NCBI RefSeq assembly: GCF_012971725.1
Contig: NZ_CP048833.1
Span: forward strand, 1,364,001-1,428,000
Reading direction: 5' to 3'
Source: Pseudomonas multiresinivorans
GTDB lineage: Bacteria; Pseudomonadota; Gammaproteobacteria; Pseudomonadales; Pseudomonadaceae
Length of the DNA: 64,000 nt
How positions within the stretch are numbered: position 1 is the first letter of the stretch; every line of letters starts with the position of its first letter. The translations under genes were made by a program, and so were the position numbers. Shown in pieces: positions 1-10,124 of the stretch. The notes under the pieces are model-generated. The model saw only the letters and a program-made list of their open reading frames with translations. It ran no database searches and was not told where the DNA came from.

Positions 1-356
1 ACGTGGTGCGCAGCGAGACCTTTGCGCCGATCCTCTACGTGGTGCCCTACAAGGACTTCAACGACGCGGTGGCGCTGAACAATGGCGTACCGCAGGGGCT
101 GTCGTCCTGCATCTTCACCACCGACCTGCGCGAGGCGGAAGCCTTCATCTCGGCGGTGGGCAGCGACTGCGGCATCGCCAACGTCAACATCGGCCCCAGC
201 GGTGCAGAAATCGGTGGCGCCTTCGGTGGCGAGAAGGAAACCGGCGGCGGCCGTGAGTCCGGCTCCGACGCCTGGAAGGGCTATATGCGTCGGCAGACCA
301 ACACCGTGAACTACTCGCGGGAACTGCCACTGGCGCAGGGCATAGTCTTCGACTGA
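1..356 (+). CDS. amaB: aldehyde dehydrogenase, ALDH7/antiquitin-like (piperideine-6-carboxylate dehydrogenase), 3' part
   Basis: This is the C-terminal ~117 residues of an NAD-dependent aldehyde dehydrogenase that enters from the left edge; the reading frame begins at base 3 and ends in TGA at 354-356. The visible part contains [10 protein letters not shown] and the glycine-rich [19 protein letters not shown] block that is characteristic of the antiquitin (ALDH7) branch. The catalytic Cys lies outside the window. The next gene resembles pipecolate oxidase AmaA. In pseudomonads the amaB-amaA pair converts L-pipecolate through piperideine-6-carboxylate/aminoadipate semialdehyde to 2-aminoadipate in lysine catabolism. 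The assignment therefore rests on family plus neighbour; substrate is inferred. Confidence 0.8.
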   Translation, partial: VVRSETFAPILYVVPYKDFNDAVALNNGVPQGLSSCIFTTDLREAEAFISAVGSDCGIANVNIGPSGAEIGGAFGGEKETGGGRESGSDAWKGYMRRQTNTVNYSRELPLAQGIVFD

Positions 357-378
357 TGGCACCGGGGCCATGGGCCCC

Positions 379-457
379 TGTAGGAGCGAGCTTGCTCGCG
401 AACGGAGTCCGGCTGGACTTCGGCGTCATGCGGTTCGCGAGCAAGCTCGCTCCTACA
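379..457. repeat. REP inverted pair (type 1, TAGGAGCGAGCTTGCTCGCG)
   Basis: A left arm TGTAGGAGCGAGCTTGCTCG at 379-398 is matched by its reverse complement ending at 457, with ~30 bases between the arms. Each arm is itself a partial hairpin. The same arm recurs at about 10048, 38813, 41713 and 45901, always between genes, which is the distribution of Pseudomonas REP/BIME elements. Confidence 0.9.
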
Positions 458-497
458 CAAAGGCCTCGGCTCGCGATGTGGGCTTGCTGTACAGCAC

Positions 498-574
498 CGT
501 AGGGCGAATAACCTGGCACAGGTTATCCGCCAGCCATCTGCGGCGGATAACGCTGGCGCGTTATGCGCCCTACG
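498..574. repeat. REP-like inverted pair (type 3, CGTAGGGCG...CGCCCTACG)
   Basis: CGTAGGGCG at 498-506 pairs with CGCCCTACG at 566-574. The inner part holds further complementary GGCGGATAAC/GGTTATCCGCC segments, so the whole 77 bases can fold into a long imperfect hairpin. A compact version of the same element is at 63149-63189. It lies just upstream of amaA and occupies most of the amaB-amaA gap. Confidence 0.75.
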
Positions 575-629
575 ACGGCCCAACCGCCGTACAGAGTCAT
601 TCACAAGGTTCGCGTAGAAGGATCGCTGG

Positions 630-1913
630 ATGTCGCTTCGCCAAGAATGTCTGTGGGAATACCTGACCCCCGATCGCCCGGAAGCTCCGGAGCTGCGCGG
701 GGATCGCAAGGTCGACGTGTGTGTCATCGGCGCGGGCTTCACCGGCCTGTCCGCCGCGCTGCATCTGCTGGAGCGGGGCCAGACGGTTTGTGTGCTGGAA
801 GCCCACACCACCGGGCACGGTGGCTCGGGGCGCAACGTCGGGCTGGTCAACGCCGGCCTGTGGATTCCCCCGGACGAGATCGAGGCGGGCATGGGCGCGG
901 AGGTCGGCCAGCGGGTCAACCGCATGCTCGGCAACGCGCCTTCGCTGGTGTTCTCCCTGATCGACAAGTACGGCATCGACTGCCAGGCGCGCCGCGAAGG
1001 CACCCTGCACATGGCGCACAACGCCCGCGGCCTGGCTGACCTGCGCAGCCGCTGCGAGCAATGGGGCCGCCGTGGCGCCCCAGTGGAACTGCTCACTGGC
1101 GCCGACTGCGAGCAAGCCTGCGGCACCGACAAGATCGCCGGCGCGCTGCTCGACCGCCGCGCTGGCACGCTCAATCCCATGGCTTACGTCAGCGGCCTCG
1201 CCCGCGCGGTGGTGGGCCTGGGCGGTGAGCTGTACCACCATTCCCCGGTGGTCGGCCTGGTGCGCGTAGGCAACGCGTGGAACGTGATCACTGCCGGTGG
1301 CGTGGTCACCGCCGAGCAGGTGGTGATCGCCTCCAGCGCCTATACCGAAGGCGAATGGACCGAGCTGCGTCGCACCTTCTTCCCCGGTTACTACTACCAG
1401 GTCGCCTCGCGTCCGCTGGAGGGTGCCGAAGCTGCGCGCATCCTGCCGGGCGGGCAGGGCTCCTGGGATACCCGACAGGTGCTCAGCAGCATCCGCCGCG
1501 ACGCCGACGGCCGCCTGCTGCTCGGCAGTCTCGGCAAGGGCACCGGCAAGCCGGCGTGGTTCCTGAAAAGCTGGGCGGATCGCATCCAGCAGCACTACTT
1601 CCCCAGGCTGGGCAAGGTGGACTGGGAATTCACCTGGACCGGTTGCATCGACTTCACCCCCGACCACCTCATGCGCCTGTTCGAGCCAGCGCCGGGGCTG
1701 GTCGCCATGAGCGGCTACAACGGCCGCGGCGTCACCACCGGCACGGTGGTGGGCAAGGCCTTCGCCGACTTTCTGCTGGACGGGGACGCCAGCGCCCTGC
1801 CGATGCCGCTGCGGCCGATGGAGGAAATCTCTGCCGTGGGCCTGCGCAGCTGTCTGTACGAAGCCGGCTTCTCCCTCTACCACGCCGGGCAGTGCCTGCG
1901 GGTGGTGATCTGA
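630..1913 (+). CDS. amaA: FAD-dependent amine oxidase, probable L-pipecolate oxidase
   Basis: 427 residues of the DadA/glycine-oxidase type FAD-dependent oxidoreductase family. Near the N terminus (about residues 31-36) the GAGFTG dinucleotide-binding loop after a VCVI strand marks the FAD Rossmann fold, and SGRNVGLVNAG follows. A C-terminal GYNGRGVTTGT segment closes the FAD site. The start ATG at 630 is preceded by AAGGA at 618-622. The gene follows amaB in the same direction with a 273-bp gap filled by two repeats. L-pipecolate is oxidised to piperideine-6-carboxylate, the substrate of the upstream dehydrogenase. The family is clear; the exact amine substrate is inferred from the pair and could be another cyclic or secondary amino acid. 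Confidence 0.8.
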   Translation: MSLRQECLWEYLTPDRPEAPELRGDRKVDVCVIGAGFTGLSAALHLLERGQTVCVLEAHTTGHGGSGRNVGLVNAGLWIPPDEIEAGMGAEVGQRVNRMLGNAPSLVFSLIDKYGIDCQARREGTLHMAHNARGLADLRSRCEQWGRRGAPVELLTGADCEQACGTDKIAGALLDRRAGTLNPMAYVSGLARAVVGLGGELYHHSPVVGLVRVGNAWNVITAGGVVTAEQVVIASSAYTEGEWTELRRTFFPGYYYQVASRPLEGAEAARILPGGQGSWDTRQVLSSIRRDADGRLLLGSLGKGTGKPAWFLKSWADRIQQHYFPRLGKVDWEFTWTGCIDFTPDHLMRLFEPAPGLVAMSGYNGRGVTTGTVVGKAFADFLLDGDASALPMPLRPMEEISAVGLRSCLYEAGFSLYHAGQCLRVVI

Positions 1914-1924
1914 GCCTGCCGCGA

Positions 1925-1942
1925 AGGCGGCGCAAGCCGCCT
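1925..1942 (+). terminator. short stem-loop after amaA
   Basis: AGGCGGC-GCAA-GCCGCCT forms a perfect 7-bp stem capped by a GCAA tetraloop 12 bases after the amaA stop. There is no T tract, so it may be a 3' stabilising hairpin and not an intrinsic terminator. Confidence 0.45.
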
Positions 1943-2055
1943 CCGGGGTAGCCCGCCAACGCTCGCTGCACTTTGGTCTAGCCTCTTATGGTGCGTTACC
2001 CCGGCGGGTCTGCACCGCGGATGTGCAGTTCGGTGACAGCGATGGTTACGGTTGG

Positions 2056-2154
2056 GGTTGCGCCTGTGGTGGCTGGAAAAAGACCGCCCACGGGAAGGTG
2101 GGTTGCGCCCTTTTGACTGATTGGTTGCACCTTCTGCTTTCAATGGGTTGCACG
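2056..2154. promoter_or_regulatory. four GGTTGC direct repeats upstream of braC (putative activator sites)
   Basis: GGTTGCGCC at 2056 and 2101, GGTTGCACC at 2123 and GGTTGCACG at 2146. The spacings are 45, 22 and 23 bp, close to multiples of two helical turns, so all copies face the same side of the DNA. They lie about 104-194 bp upstream of the transcription start predicted from the sigma-54 promoter at 2224-2239, the usual position for enhancer-binding proteins. The protein that binds is unknown; the sites do not match the GCAC-N7-GTGC NtrC consensus. Confidence 0.55.
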
Positions 2155-2223
2155 TGTCTAGCGCTTGATGTCTGCCAGCTCGAGCTGTTTTCGCTGTAGG
2201 ACTTGGTTAATAACAAAAACGAA

Positions 2224-2239
2224 TGGCACGCCGCTTGCT
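2224..2239 (+). promoter_or_regulatory. sigma-54 (RpoN) -24/-12 promoter of braC
   Basis: TGGCACG-CCGC-TTGCT matches the sigma-54 consensus TGGCACG-N4-TTGCW at every defined position. Transcription would start near 2250, giving an 84-nt leader before the braC ATG at 2334. Implies that branched-chain amino-acid uptake needs RpoN and an enhancer-binding activator. Confidence 0.85.
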
Positions 2240-2333
2240 GTTGATTGATCGCTAAGTCGCTGAATCGCTGAACGAGAAATCGCCAACAAGAAATACAACG
2301 CGCCATTACAAAAACCCTCAGGAGCAAAACTCC

Positions 2334-3470
2334 ATGTCGCAGAAGATTTACAGAAAAGGTTTTCTGGCTCTGGCGGTCACCACCGCGCTGGGCATGTCTT
2401 CCGTAGTACAGGCCGATGTCGTTATCGGGGTCGCAGGACCGCACACCGGGGCCAACGCCTCGTTCGGGGAACAGTACTGGCGTGGGGCTAGCCAGGCCGC
2501 GGAAGACATCAACGCCGCCGGCGGTATCAATGGCGAGAAGATCAAGCTGGTGAAGGCGGACGACGCCTGCGAACCGAAACAGGCCGTGGCCGTCGCCAAC
2601 CGCCTGGTGGACCAGGACAAGGCGGTCGCCGTGGTCGGCCACTTCTGCTCCTCCTCCACCATCCCCGCCTCGGAGGTCTACGACGAGGCCGGCATCATCG
2701 CCATCACTCCCGGTTCCACCAACCCGCAGGTCACCGAGCGCGGCCTTTCCGGCATGTTCCGCATGTGCGGCCGTGACGACCAGCAGGGCATTGTCGCCGG
2801 CGACTACATCGTCGACGTGCTGAAGGCGAAGAAAGTCGCGGTGATCCACGACAAGGACACCTATGGCCAGGGCCTGGCGGACGCGACCCGCGCGCAGCTG
2901 AACAAGCGCGGCGTGAAGGAAGTGCTGTACGAAGGCCTTACCCGTGGCGAGAAGGACTTCAACGCCCTGGTCACCAAGATCCGCGCCTCGGGCGCAGAAG
3001 TCGTCTACTTCGGCGGCCTGCACCCGGAAGCCGGCCCGCTGGTCCGCCAGATGCGCGAGCAGGGTCTGACCGCCAAGTTCATGTCCGATGACGGCATCGT
3101 CACCGACGAACTGGTCACCACCGCCGGCGGCCCGCAGTACGTCAAGGGCGTCCTGATGACCTTCGGCGCCGACCCGCGCCTGATCCCGGACGGCAAGGCC
3201 GTGGTGGAGAAATTCCGCGCCAATGGCTTCGAGCCGGAAGGCTACACCCTCTACGCCTACTCCTCGGTTCAGGCCCTGGCCGCTGCCTTCAACGGCGCGG
3301 GCAAGACCGACCCGGCGAAGGCCAGCGCCTGGCTGAAGGCCAATCCGGTACAGACCGTGATGGGCAAGAAGGAGTGGGACAAGAAAGGCGACCTGAAAGT
3401 CTCCGACTACGTGGTCTACGAGTGGGACGACAAGGGCAAGTACCACCAGCTCGACGCGTTCAAGAAGTAA
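2334..3470 (+). CDS. braC: branched-chain amino-acid ABC transporter, periplasmic binding protein
   Basis: 378 residues, the usual length of the Leu/Ile/Val-binding protein family (peripla_BP_6). A Sec signal peptide covers residues 1-27 with cleavage expected after VVQA before DVVIGVAGPHTG; the IGVAGPHTG start and the conserved GHFCSSSTIPAS segment are typical of LivJ/BraC. The ATG at 2334 has AGGAG at 2320-2324. It captures leucine, isoleucine, valine (and probably alanine/threonine) in the periplasm and delivers them to BraDE. It is first in a five-gene transporter locus behind a sigma-54 promoter and is separated from braD by a strong hairpin, a common way to keep the binding protein in excess over the membrane parts. 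Confidence 0.95.
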   Translation: MSQKIYRKGFLALAVTTALGMSSVVQADVVIGVAGPHTGANASFGEQYWRGASQAAEDINAAGGINGEKIKLVKADDACEPKQAVAVANRLVDQDKAVAVVGHFCSSSTIPASEVYDEAGIIAITPGSTNPQVTERGLSGMFRMCGRDDQQGIVAGDYIVDVLKAKKVAVIHDKDTYGQGLADATRAQLNKRGVKEVLYEGLTRGEKDFNALVTKIRASGAEVVYFGGLHPEAGPLVRQMREQGLTAKFMSDDGIVTDELVTTAGGPQYVKGVLMTFGADPRLIPDGKAVVEKFRANGFEPEGYTLYAYSSVQALAAAFNGAGKTDPAKASAWLKANPVQTVMGKKEWDKKGDLKVSDYVVYEWDDKGKYHQLDAFKK

Positions 3471-3482
3471 CCGCCTGACCCG

Positions 3483-3509
3483 GCCGGCGCCGCTACCCGC
3501 GGCGCCGGC
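3483..3509 (+). terminator. strong hairpin between braC and braD
   Basis: GCCGGCGCCGC-TACCC-GCGGCGCCGGC forms a perfect 11-bp GC stem 13 bases after the braC stop. No T tract follows, so it is more likely a 3' protector of the braC transcript or a partial attenuator than a full terminator. Confidence 0.6.
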
Positions 3510-3605
3510 TTCCCCGCAGGTCGGCGGTACGCGCGCAGCTGGTCACGAGCCGGTGATTGCGCGAGCCGTCAGCCTTTCCTGCCCTGCTTGCGCGAGTACC
3601 CAATC

Positions 3606-4520
<915 letters not shown>

Positions 4521-4522
4521 GC

Positions 4523-5823
<1,301 letters not shown>

Positions 5824-5827
<4 letters not shown>

Positions 5828-6699
5828 GCGGCGACAAGATCCTCAGCGTCGAGCACCTGATGATGCACTTCGGCGGCATCAAGGCGCTCAACGACGTCAA
5901 CCTCGACGTGGAACGCGGCTCCATCACCGCGTTGATCGGACCCAACGGCGCCGGCAAGACCACCGTGTTCAACTGCCTCACCGGTTTCTACAAGGCCACC
6001 GGCGGCAACATCCTGCTCAACACCCAGGGCGGCACCACCGACGTCATCAAGGTGCTCGGTCAGCCGTTCCAGGGCGGCGACTTCGTCAACCCGGCGCAGT
6101 TCGGCAACCGCCTGTACTACAAGATGTTCGGCGGCACTCACCTGGTGAACCGCGCCGGCCTGGCGCGCACCTTCCAGAACATCCGTCTGTTCCGCGAGAT
6201 GTCGGTGGTGGAGAACCTGCTGGTGGCCCAGCACATGTTCGTCAACCGCAACCTCATCGCCGGCGTGCTCAATACCCCCGGCTACCGCCGCGCGGAAAGC
6301 GAAGCGCTGGACCACGCCTTCTACTGGCTGGAAGTGGTGGACCTGGTGGACTGCGCCAACCGCCTGGCCGGCGAGATGTCCTATGGGCAGCAGCGCCGCC
6401 TGGAGATCGCCCGCGCCATGTGCACCCGGCCCGAGCTGATCTGCCTCGATGAGCCGGCTGCCGGCCTCAACCCGGCCGAGACCCAGGCGCTGGCGCGGAT
6501 CGTCCGCTATCTGCGCGACCACCACGGCATCACCGTGCTACTGATCGAGCACGACATGGGCATGGTGATGAACATCTCCGACCACATCATCGTGCTCGAC
6601 CACGGCGTGGTCATTGCCCGCGGCGGCCCGGAGGAGATTCGCCACAACGACAAGGTCATTGCCGCCTATCTCGGCGCAGACGAAGAGGAGCTGGCATGA
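5824..6699 (+). CDS. braF: branched-chain amino-acid ABC transporter ATP-binding protein
   Basis: 291 residues, LivG family. Walker A GPNGAGKTT lies at about residues 40-48, the ABC signature appears as the variant LAGEMSYGQQRRLEIA, Walker B is LICLDEPAAGLNP, and the switch His is in LLIEHDMGMV. It powers import together with BraG on the inner face of the membrane. It overlaps braE by four bases and braG by four bases (ATGA at 6696-6699), so braE-F-G are coupled in one mRNA. Confidence 0.95.
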
Positions 6700-7412
6700 C
6701 GGCGCCGATGTTGGAATTCCGTGAGGTCGATGTGTTCTACGGGCCGATTCAGGCGCTGAAGAAAGTCTCGCTGACCGTCAACGAGGGGGAGACCGTGGCG
6801 CTGATCGGCGCCAACGGCGCGGGCAAGTCCACGCTGCTGATGTCGATCTTCGGCCAGCCGCGCGCGGCGGGCGGCGCGATCCTCTACAAGGGTCAGGACA
6901 TCCGCCACAAGTCCGCGCACTACGTGGCCTCCAACGGCATCGCGCAGTCGCCGGAAGGGCGCCGGGTGTTCCCCGACATGACCGTGGAGGAGAACCTGCT
7001 GATGGGCACCATCCCCATCGGCGTGGACCACGCCCAGGAGGACATGCAGCGCATGTTCGACCTCTTCCCGCGCCTGAAGGAGCGACGCAACCAGCGCGCC
7101 ATGACCATGTCCGGCGGCGAGCAGCAGATGCTCGCCATCGCCCGTGCGCTGATGAGCCGGCCCAAGCTGCTGCTGCTCGACGAGCCTTCGCTGGGGCTTG
7201 CGCCCATCGTGGTCAAGCAGATCTTCCAGACCCTGCGCGAGCTGGCGCAGAGCGGGATGACGCTGTTCCTCGTGGAGCAGAACGCCAACCACGCGCTGAA
7301 GCTGTCCGACCGCGGCTACGTGATGGTCAACGGCGAGATCCGCCTGAGCGGCACGGGTGCGGAATTGTTGGGCAATCAGGAGGTTCGCAACGCGTATCTG
7401 GGCGGGCACTGA
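6696..7412 (+). CDS. braG: branched-chain amino-acid ABC transporter ATP-binding protein
   Basis: 238 residues, LivF family, shorter than BraF as usual. Walker A GANGAGKST, signature TMSGGEQQMLAIARAL, Walker B LLLLDEPSLGLAP and H-loop LVEQNANHAL are all intact. It is the second ATPase of the transporter and the last gene of the bra operon. A 207-bp gap holding a dispersed repeat follows. Confidence 0.95.
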   Translation: MTAPMLEFREVDVFYGPIQALKKVSLTVNEGETVALIGANGAGKSTLLMSIFGQPRAAGGAILYKGQDIRHKSAHYVASNGIAQSPEGRRVFPDMTVEENLLMGTIPIGVDHAQEDMQRMFDLFPRLKERRNQRAMTMSGGEQQMLAIARALMSRPKLLLLDEPSLGLAPIVVKQIFQTLRELAQSGMTLFLVEQNANHALKLSDRGYVMVNGEIRLSGTGAELLGNQEVRNAYLGGH

Positions 7413-7474
7413 TGCTCCGCTGAGCATGGGCCGGATTCCCTCCTGTCCGACATGGGCACTGCCGGTCGCCTTCC

Positions 7475-7593
7475 TCCCTCTCCCTAACCCTCTCCCTGAA
7501 GGGAGAGGGGACCGTTCGGTGCAGGTTGAAACCTTGATGTCAGCCGGCACAGACAGCTCCCTCTCCCCTCAGGGAGAGGGCGGGGGAGAGGGG
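7475..7593. repeat. ~120-bp dispersed element (CCCTCTCCC-TGAA-GGGAGAGGG family), copy 1
   Basis: Two GC-rich hairpins, CCCTCTCCCTGAAGGGAGAG and CCCTCTCCCCTCAGGGAGAG, flank a spacer containing ACCGTTCGGTG and CAGCCGGCA. The same layout, including spacer words, recurs at 12891, 22981, 35750, 43450 and 63206, and a half copy is at 12091. It fills the gap between braG and the next gene. Confidence 0.85.
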
Positions 7594-7619
7594 CTTTCAA
7601 TCTGCAGTACGAGGTCCCC

Positions 7620-8543
7620 ATGCACGACCTTAAATTCCTCACCAACGCCGACGTCGCCCAGCGGCTGGGTTATCCCCAGCTGATCGAAGCCCTGCGCATC
7701 GGTCTCGCCCATGAGTGCGAAGCCCCGGTGCGCGGCTGCCATGAACTGCCCGAAAACGCCTCCCTGCTGACCATGCCGGTGTGGCGTCCCGGCCAGGAAA
7801 TCGGTGTGAAACTGGTCACCGTGTTTCCCGGCAATGGCGCGAAGAACCTGCCGGCGGTCGCCGCGCTGTTCTGTCTCTTCGACGGCACCAGCGGCCGTCC
7901 GCTGGCGATGCTCGAAGCCTCGGAAATGACTGCCCGACGCACCGCCTGCACCTCCGCGCTGGCTGCCGATTACCTGGTGCGCCGCGATGCGCGGCGGCTG
8001 CTGGTGGTCGGCAGTGGCACGCTGGCGCCGCACATGGTCCGCGCTCACTGCTCGGTGCGCGAGTACGAGGACATCGCCCTTTGGGGCCGCCACGAAGACA
8101 AGGTGCAGGCCCTGGTGAAGCACTTGCAGGACGAAGGCTATCCTGCCCATGCCTGCCCCGATTTGCGTGGTGGAGTCGCGGCGGCGGATTGCATCAGCTG
8201 CGTCACCACGTCTCGCGAGCCCATCGTACTCGGCGATTGGTTGCGCTCGGGCTGCCACCTCGATCTGGTCGGCGCGTTCCTGCCGAGCATGCGCGAGACC
8301 GACAGCGAAGCCGTGCGCCGCGCGCGCATCGTGGTCGACACCCGCGAAGGCGCACTGGAGGAGGCGGGCGACTTGCTGATCCCGATGGGCGAGGGCGTCA
8401 TCGAGAAGAGCGCCATTGCTACCCAACTGAGCGACCTGTTGCAGGGGAGCGGTGTGCGCAGGGACGATAGCGAAATCACCCTGTTCAAGTCCGTCGGTTA
8501 TGCACTGGAAGACCTGATCGCGGCGCGCCTGCTGGTGCAGTGA
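7620..8543 (+). CDS. ornithine cyclodeaminase / mu-crystallin family protein
   Basis: 307 residues, NAD(P)-binding family that includes ornithine cyclodeaminase, pyrroline-/piperideine-2-carboxylate reductases and alanine dehydrogenases. GVKLVTVFPGN near residue 60 gives the substrate-binding Lys; VVGSGTLAPHMVRAH near 133 is the Rossmann loop. The ATG at 7620 follows ACGAGG. In pseudomonads several members reduce cyclic imino acids such as piperideine-2-carboxylate; the nearby amaB-amaA pair makes this attractive, but the bra operon lies between. True ornithine cyclodeaminase activity is less likely than an imine reductase; this is inference. Confidence 0.8.
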   Translation: MHDLKFLTNADVAQRLGYPQLIEALRIGLAHECEAPVRGCHELPENASLLTMPVWRPGQEIGVKLVTVFPGNGAKNLPAVAALFCLFDGTSGRPLAMLEASEMTARRTACTSALAADYLVRRDARRLLVVGSGTLAPHMVRAHCSVREYEDIALWGRHEDKVQALVKHLQDEGYPAHACPDLRGGVAAADCISCVTTSREPIVLGDWLRSGCHLDLVGAFLPSMRETDSEAVRRARIVVDTREGALEEAGDLLIPMGEGVIEKSAIATQLSDLLQGSGVRRDDSEITLFKSVGYALEDLIAARLLVQ

Positions 8544-9059
8544 AGTTGTCCCGAAAATCTGTGGGCCGGGCTGTGGATAACATCTGGGAGAACGCTGCCA
8601 GGCCCCGTGGCCACAGGCGCCGTCGCGGGCGGTCGAATTCTGTTCGATTACCCCGCAACCCCTGTATGGATGGACAGGTACGGCTTCGCGGAAAAGTTCC
8701 GGGAAACTGACAATTGTCCCCGTCAGCCGTTGAAAGACCTGTGGATAACCTTGGGAAGAACTTCTCCAGCGCAACGGCGGCGCGGCCTGCGCTGGTACGC
8801 TCGAAAATCGTCCAGCGAAAAGGACGCTTTCAGTTTGCCCACAGAATCCGTGGAGCAGCCTGTGGAAAAGGTGAGCGCAACTTGCGGCAGGCCCGTGACC
8901 ACGGGGCTTTCAGGCAGCTGTGCGGGTTTTATCCAGCGCGGCTGTAACGCAAGGCGGGCAGTCCGGGCTGTTATGCTCGACCGACCGACAAGAACGCGCG
9001 CGGCACGAATGTCCGGCATGCACCGGTGACGGCGGCGCCAGCAAAAGAGGATTTCAGTG
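8544..9059. other. 516-bp non-coding gap with three DnaA-box-like repeat units
   Basis: No convincing gene was found; the open frames here have no family features. TGTGGATAA (the reverse complement of the DnaA box TTATCCACA) is at 8572-8580 and 8740-8748, and a one-mismatch copy TGTGGAAAA at 8861-8869. Each sits in the same ~48-bp context: TTG(T/C)CC, then ~20 bases, then CTGTGGA, then a purine-rich stretch. A 10-bp palindrome GACAATTGTC is at 8709-8718. The promoter of the SDR gene should lie in the right part but is not obvious. Confidence 0.6.
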
Positions 9060-9824
9060 ATGACCACTCCCACCCTGTTCATTACCGGCGCAACTTCCGG
9101 CTTCGGCGAAGCCTGTGCGCGACGTTTCGCCCGTGACGGCTGGTCGCTGGTGATCACCGGCCGCCGTGAGGATCGCCTGAATGCTCTGGCCCAGGAGCTT
9201 TCCACCGAGACCGACGTGCTGCCGCTGGTACTCGACGTGCGCGACCGCGCGGCGATGACCGCTGCCGTGGACAGCCTGCCGGAGAAGTTCGCCAAGCTGC
9301 GTGGCCTGATCAACAACGCCGGCCTCGCACTGGGCACCGACCCGGCGCAGGAATGCGAGCTGGATGACTGGGACACCATGGTCGACACCAATATCAAGGG
9401 CCTGATGTACGCCACCCGCCTGCTGCTGCCGCGCCTGATCGCCCATGGCCCGGGCGCGAGCATCCTCAACCTCGGCTCGGTGGCCGGCCACTGGCCCTAT
9501 CCGGGCGGCCATGTGTACGGCGCCACCAAGGCCTTCGTCGAGCAGTTCTCGCTGAACCTGCGCTGCGACCTGCAGGGCACTGGCGTGCGCGTCACCAATC
9601 TCGAGCCGGGCATGTGCGAGAGCGAGTTCTCCCTGGTGCGCTTCGGCGGCGACCAGGCCAAGTACGACAAGACCTACGCCGGCGCCGAGCCGATCCAGTC
9701 CGCGGACATCGCCGAGACCATCCACTGGATCCTCAACCAGCCGCCGCACATCAACATCAATACCCTGGAGATCATGCCGGTGAGCCAGGCGTGGGCGGGG
9801 TTCTCGGTGCATCGCAAGGGGTGA
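9060..9824 (+). CDS. short-chain dehydrogenase/reductase, YdfG-like
   Basis: 254 residues, classical SDR. Cofactor loop TGATSGFG at residues ~10-17, NNAG near residue 85, catalytic Ser in GSVAG and the YGATK active-site Tyr/Lys near residue 154. The arginine pair after the second strand (ITGRRED) suggests NADP preference. The closest described type is E. coli YdfG, an NADP-dependent 3-hydroxy acid/serine dehydrogenase. ATG at 9060 with AAGAGG at 9045-9050 is preferred; a GTG directly upstream (9057) is possible. It stands alone between repeat-filled gaps; substrate unknown. Confidence 0.85.
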   Translation: MTTPTLFITGATSGFGEACARRFARDGWSLVITGRREDRLNALAQELSTETDVLPLVLDVRDRAAMTAAVDSLPEKFAKLRGLINNAGLALGTDPAQECELDDWDTMVDTNIKGLMYATRLLLPRLIAHGPGASILNLGSVAGHWPYPGGHVYGATKAFVEQFSLNLRCDLQGTGVRVTNLEPGMCESEFSLVRFGGDQAKYDKTYAGAEPIQSADIAETIHWILNQPPHININTLEIMPVSQAWAGFSVHRKG

Positions 9825-9934
9825 GGCAGCGCCGGATTCTGGCAGCTTTGCCGCCGCACTTCTTGTGCGAAGTTTCCCTCTCCCGCTTGAGGAGCGTGGT
9901 GCGCAGCGTGGTTCTGGGGGAGGGCTTCAGATCT

Positions 9935-10007
9935 TGTAGGAGCGGACTTCGTCCGCGATAGGTTCCCGGCGCGCTGGGGGGCATCGCGGACGAAGTCCGC
10001 TCCTACG
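9935..10007. repeat. REP inverted pair (type 2, TAGGAGCGGACTTCGTCCGCG)
   Basis: TGTAGGAGCGGACTTCGTCC at 9935-9954 pairs with its reverse complement ending near 10007. Same class at 45809-45881 and 46032-46106. Confidence 0.9.
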
Positions 10008-10012
10008 CTCCC

Positions 10013-10041
10013 ACCGATGTACCGATGTACCGATGTACCGA
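10013..10041. repeat. short tandem repeat, ACCGATGT x 3.6
   Basis: Three exact 8-bp ACCGATGT units followed by ACCGAC, directly between two REP pairs. Such a simple array is prone to slippage. Confidence 0.85.
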
Positions 10042-10047
10042 CTTTTT

Positions 10048-10115
10048 TGTAGGAGCGAGCTTGCTCGCGAACGGCCTCGCAGCGGGGTTGGTTCGCGAGC
10101 AAGCTCGCTCCTACG
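10048..10115. repeat. REP inverted pair (type 1)
   Basis: GTAGGAGCGAGCTTGCTCGC and its reverse complement with ~20 bases between, ending 10 bases before the ureJ stop. Preceded by TTTTTT at 10043-10048. Confidence 0.9.
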
Positions 10116-10124
10116 AAAGGCAGG

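Noticed and set aside
379..457. REP arms as transcription terminators or att sites
   Set aside because: Same arms occur at many unrelated places, before and after genes, with no T tracts and no integrase nearby; best called REP elements.
2046..3446. 466-codon minus-strand frame over braC
   Set aside because: Antisense to braC, which has a signal peptide, a Shine-Dalgarno and a promoter.
8544..8875. Replication origin suggested by DnaA boxes
   Set aside because: Only two perfect boxes, no AT-rich unwinding region and none of the genes normally around oriC (dnaA, dnaN, rpmH, gidA).
8607..9029. 140-codon + strand frame before the SDR gene
   Set aside because: No ribosome site or domain, Arg/Ser/Cys-rich composition, and it overlaps the DnaA-box repeat units.
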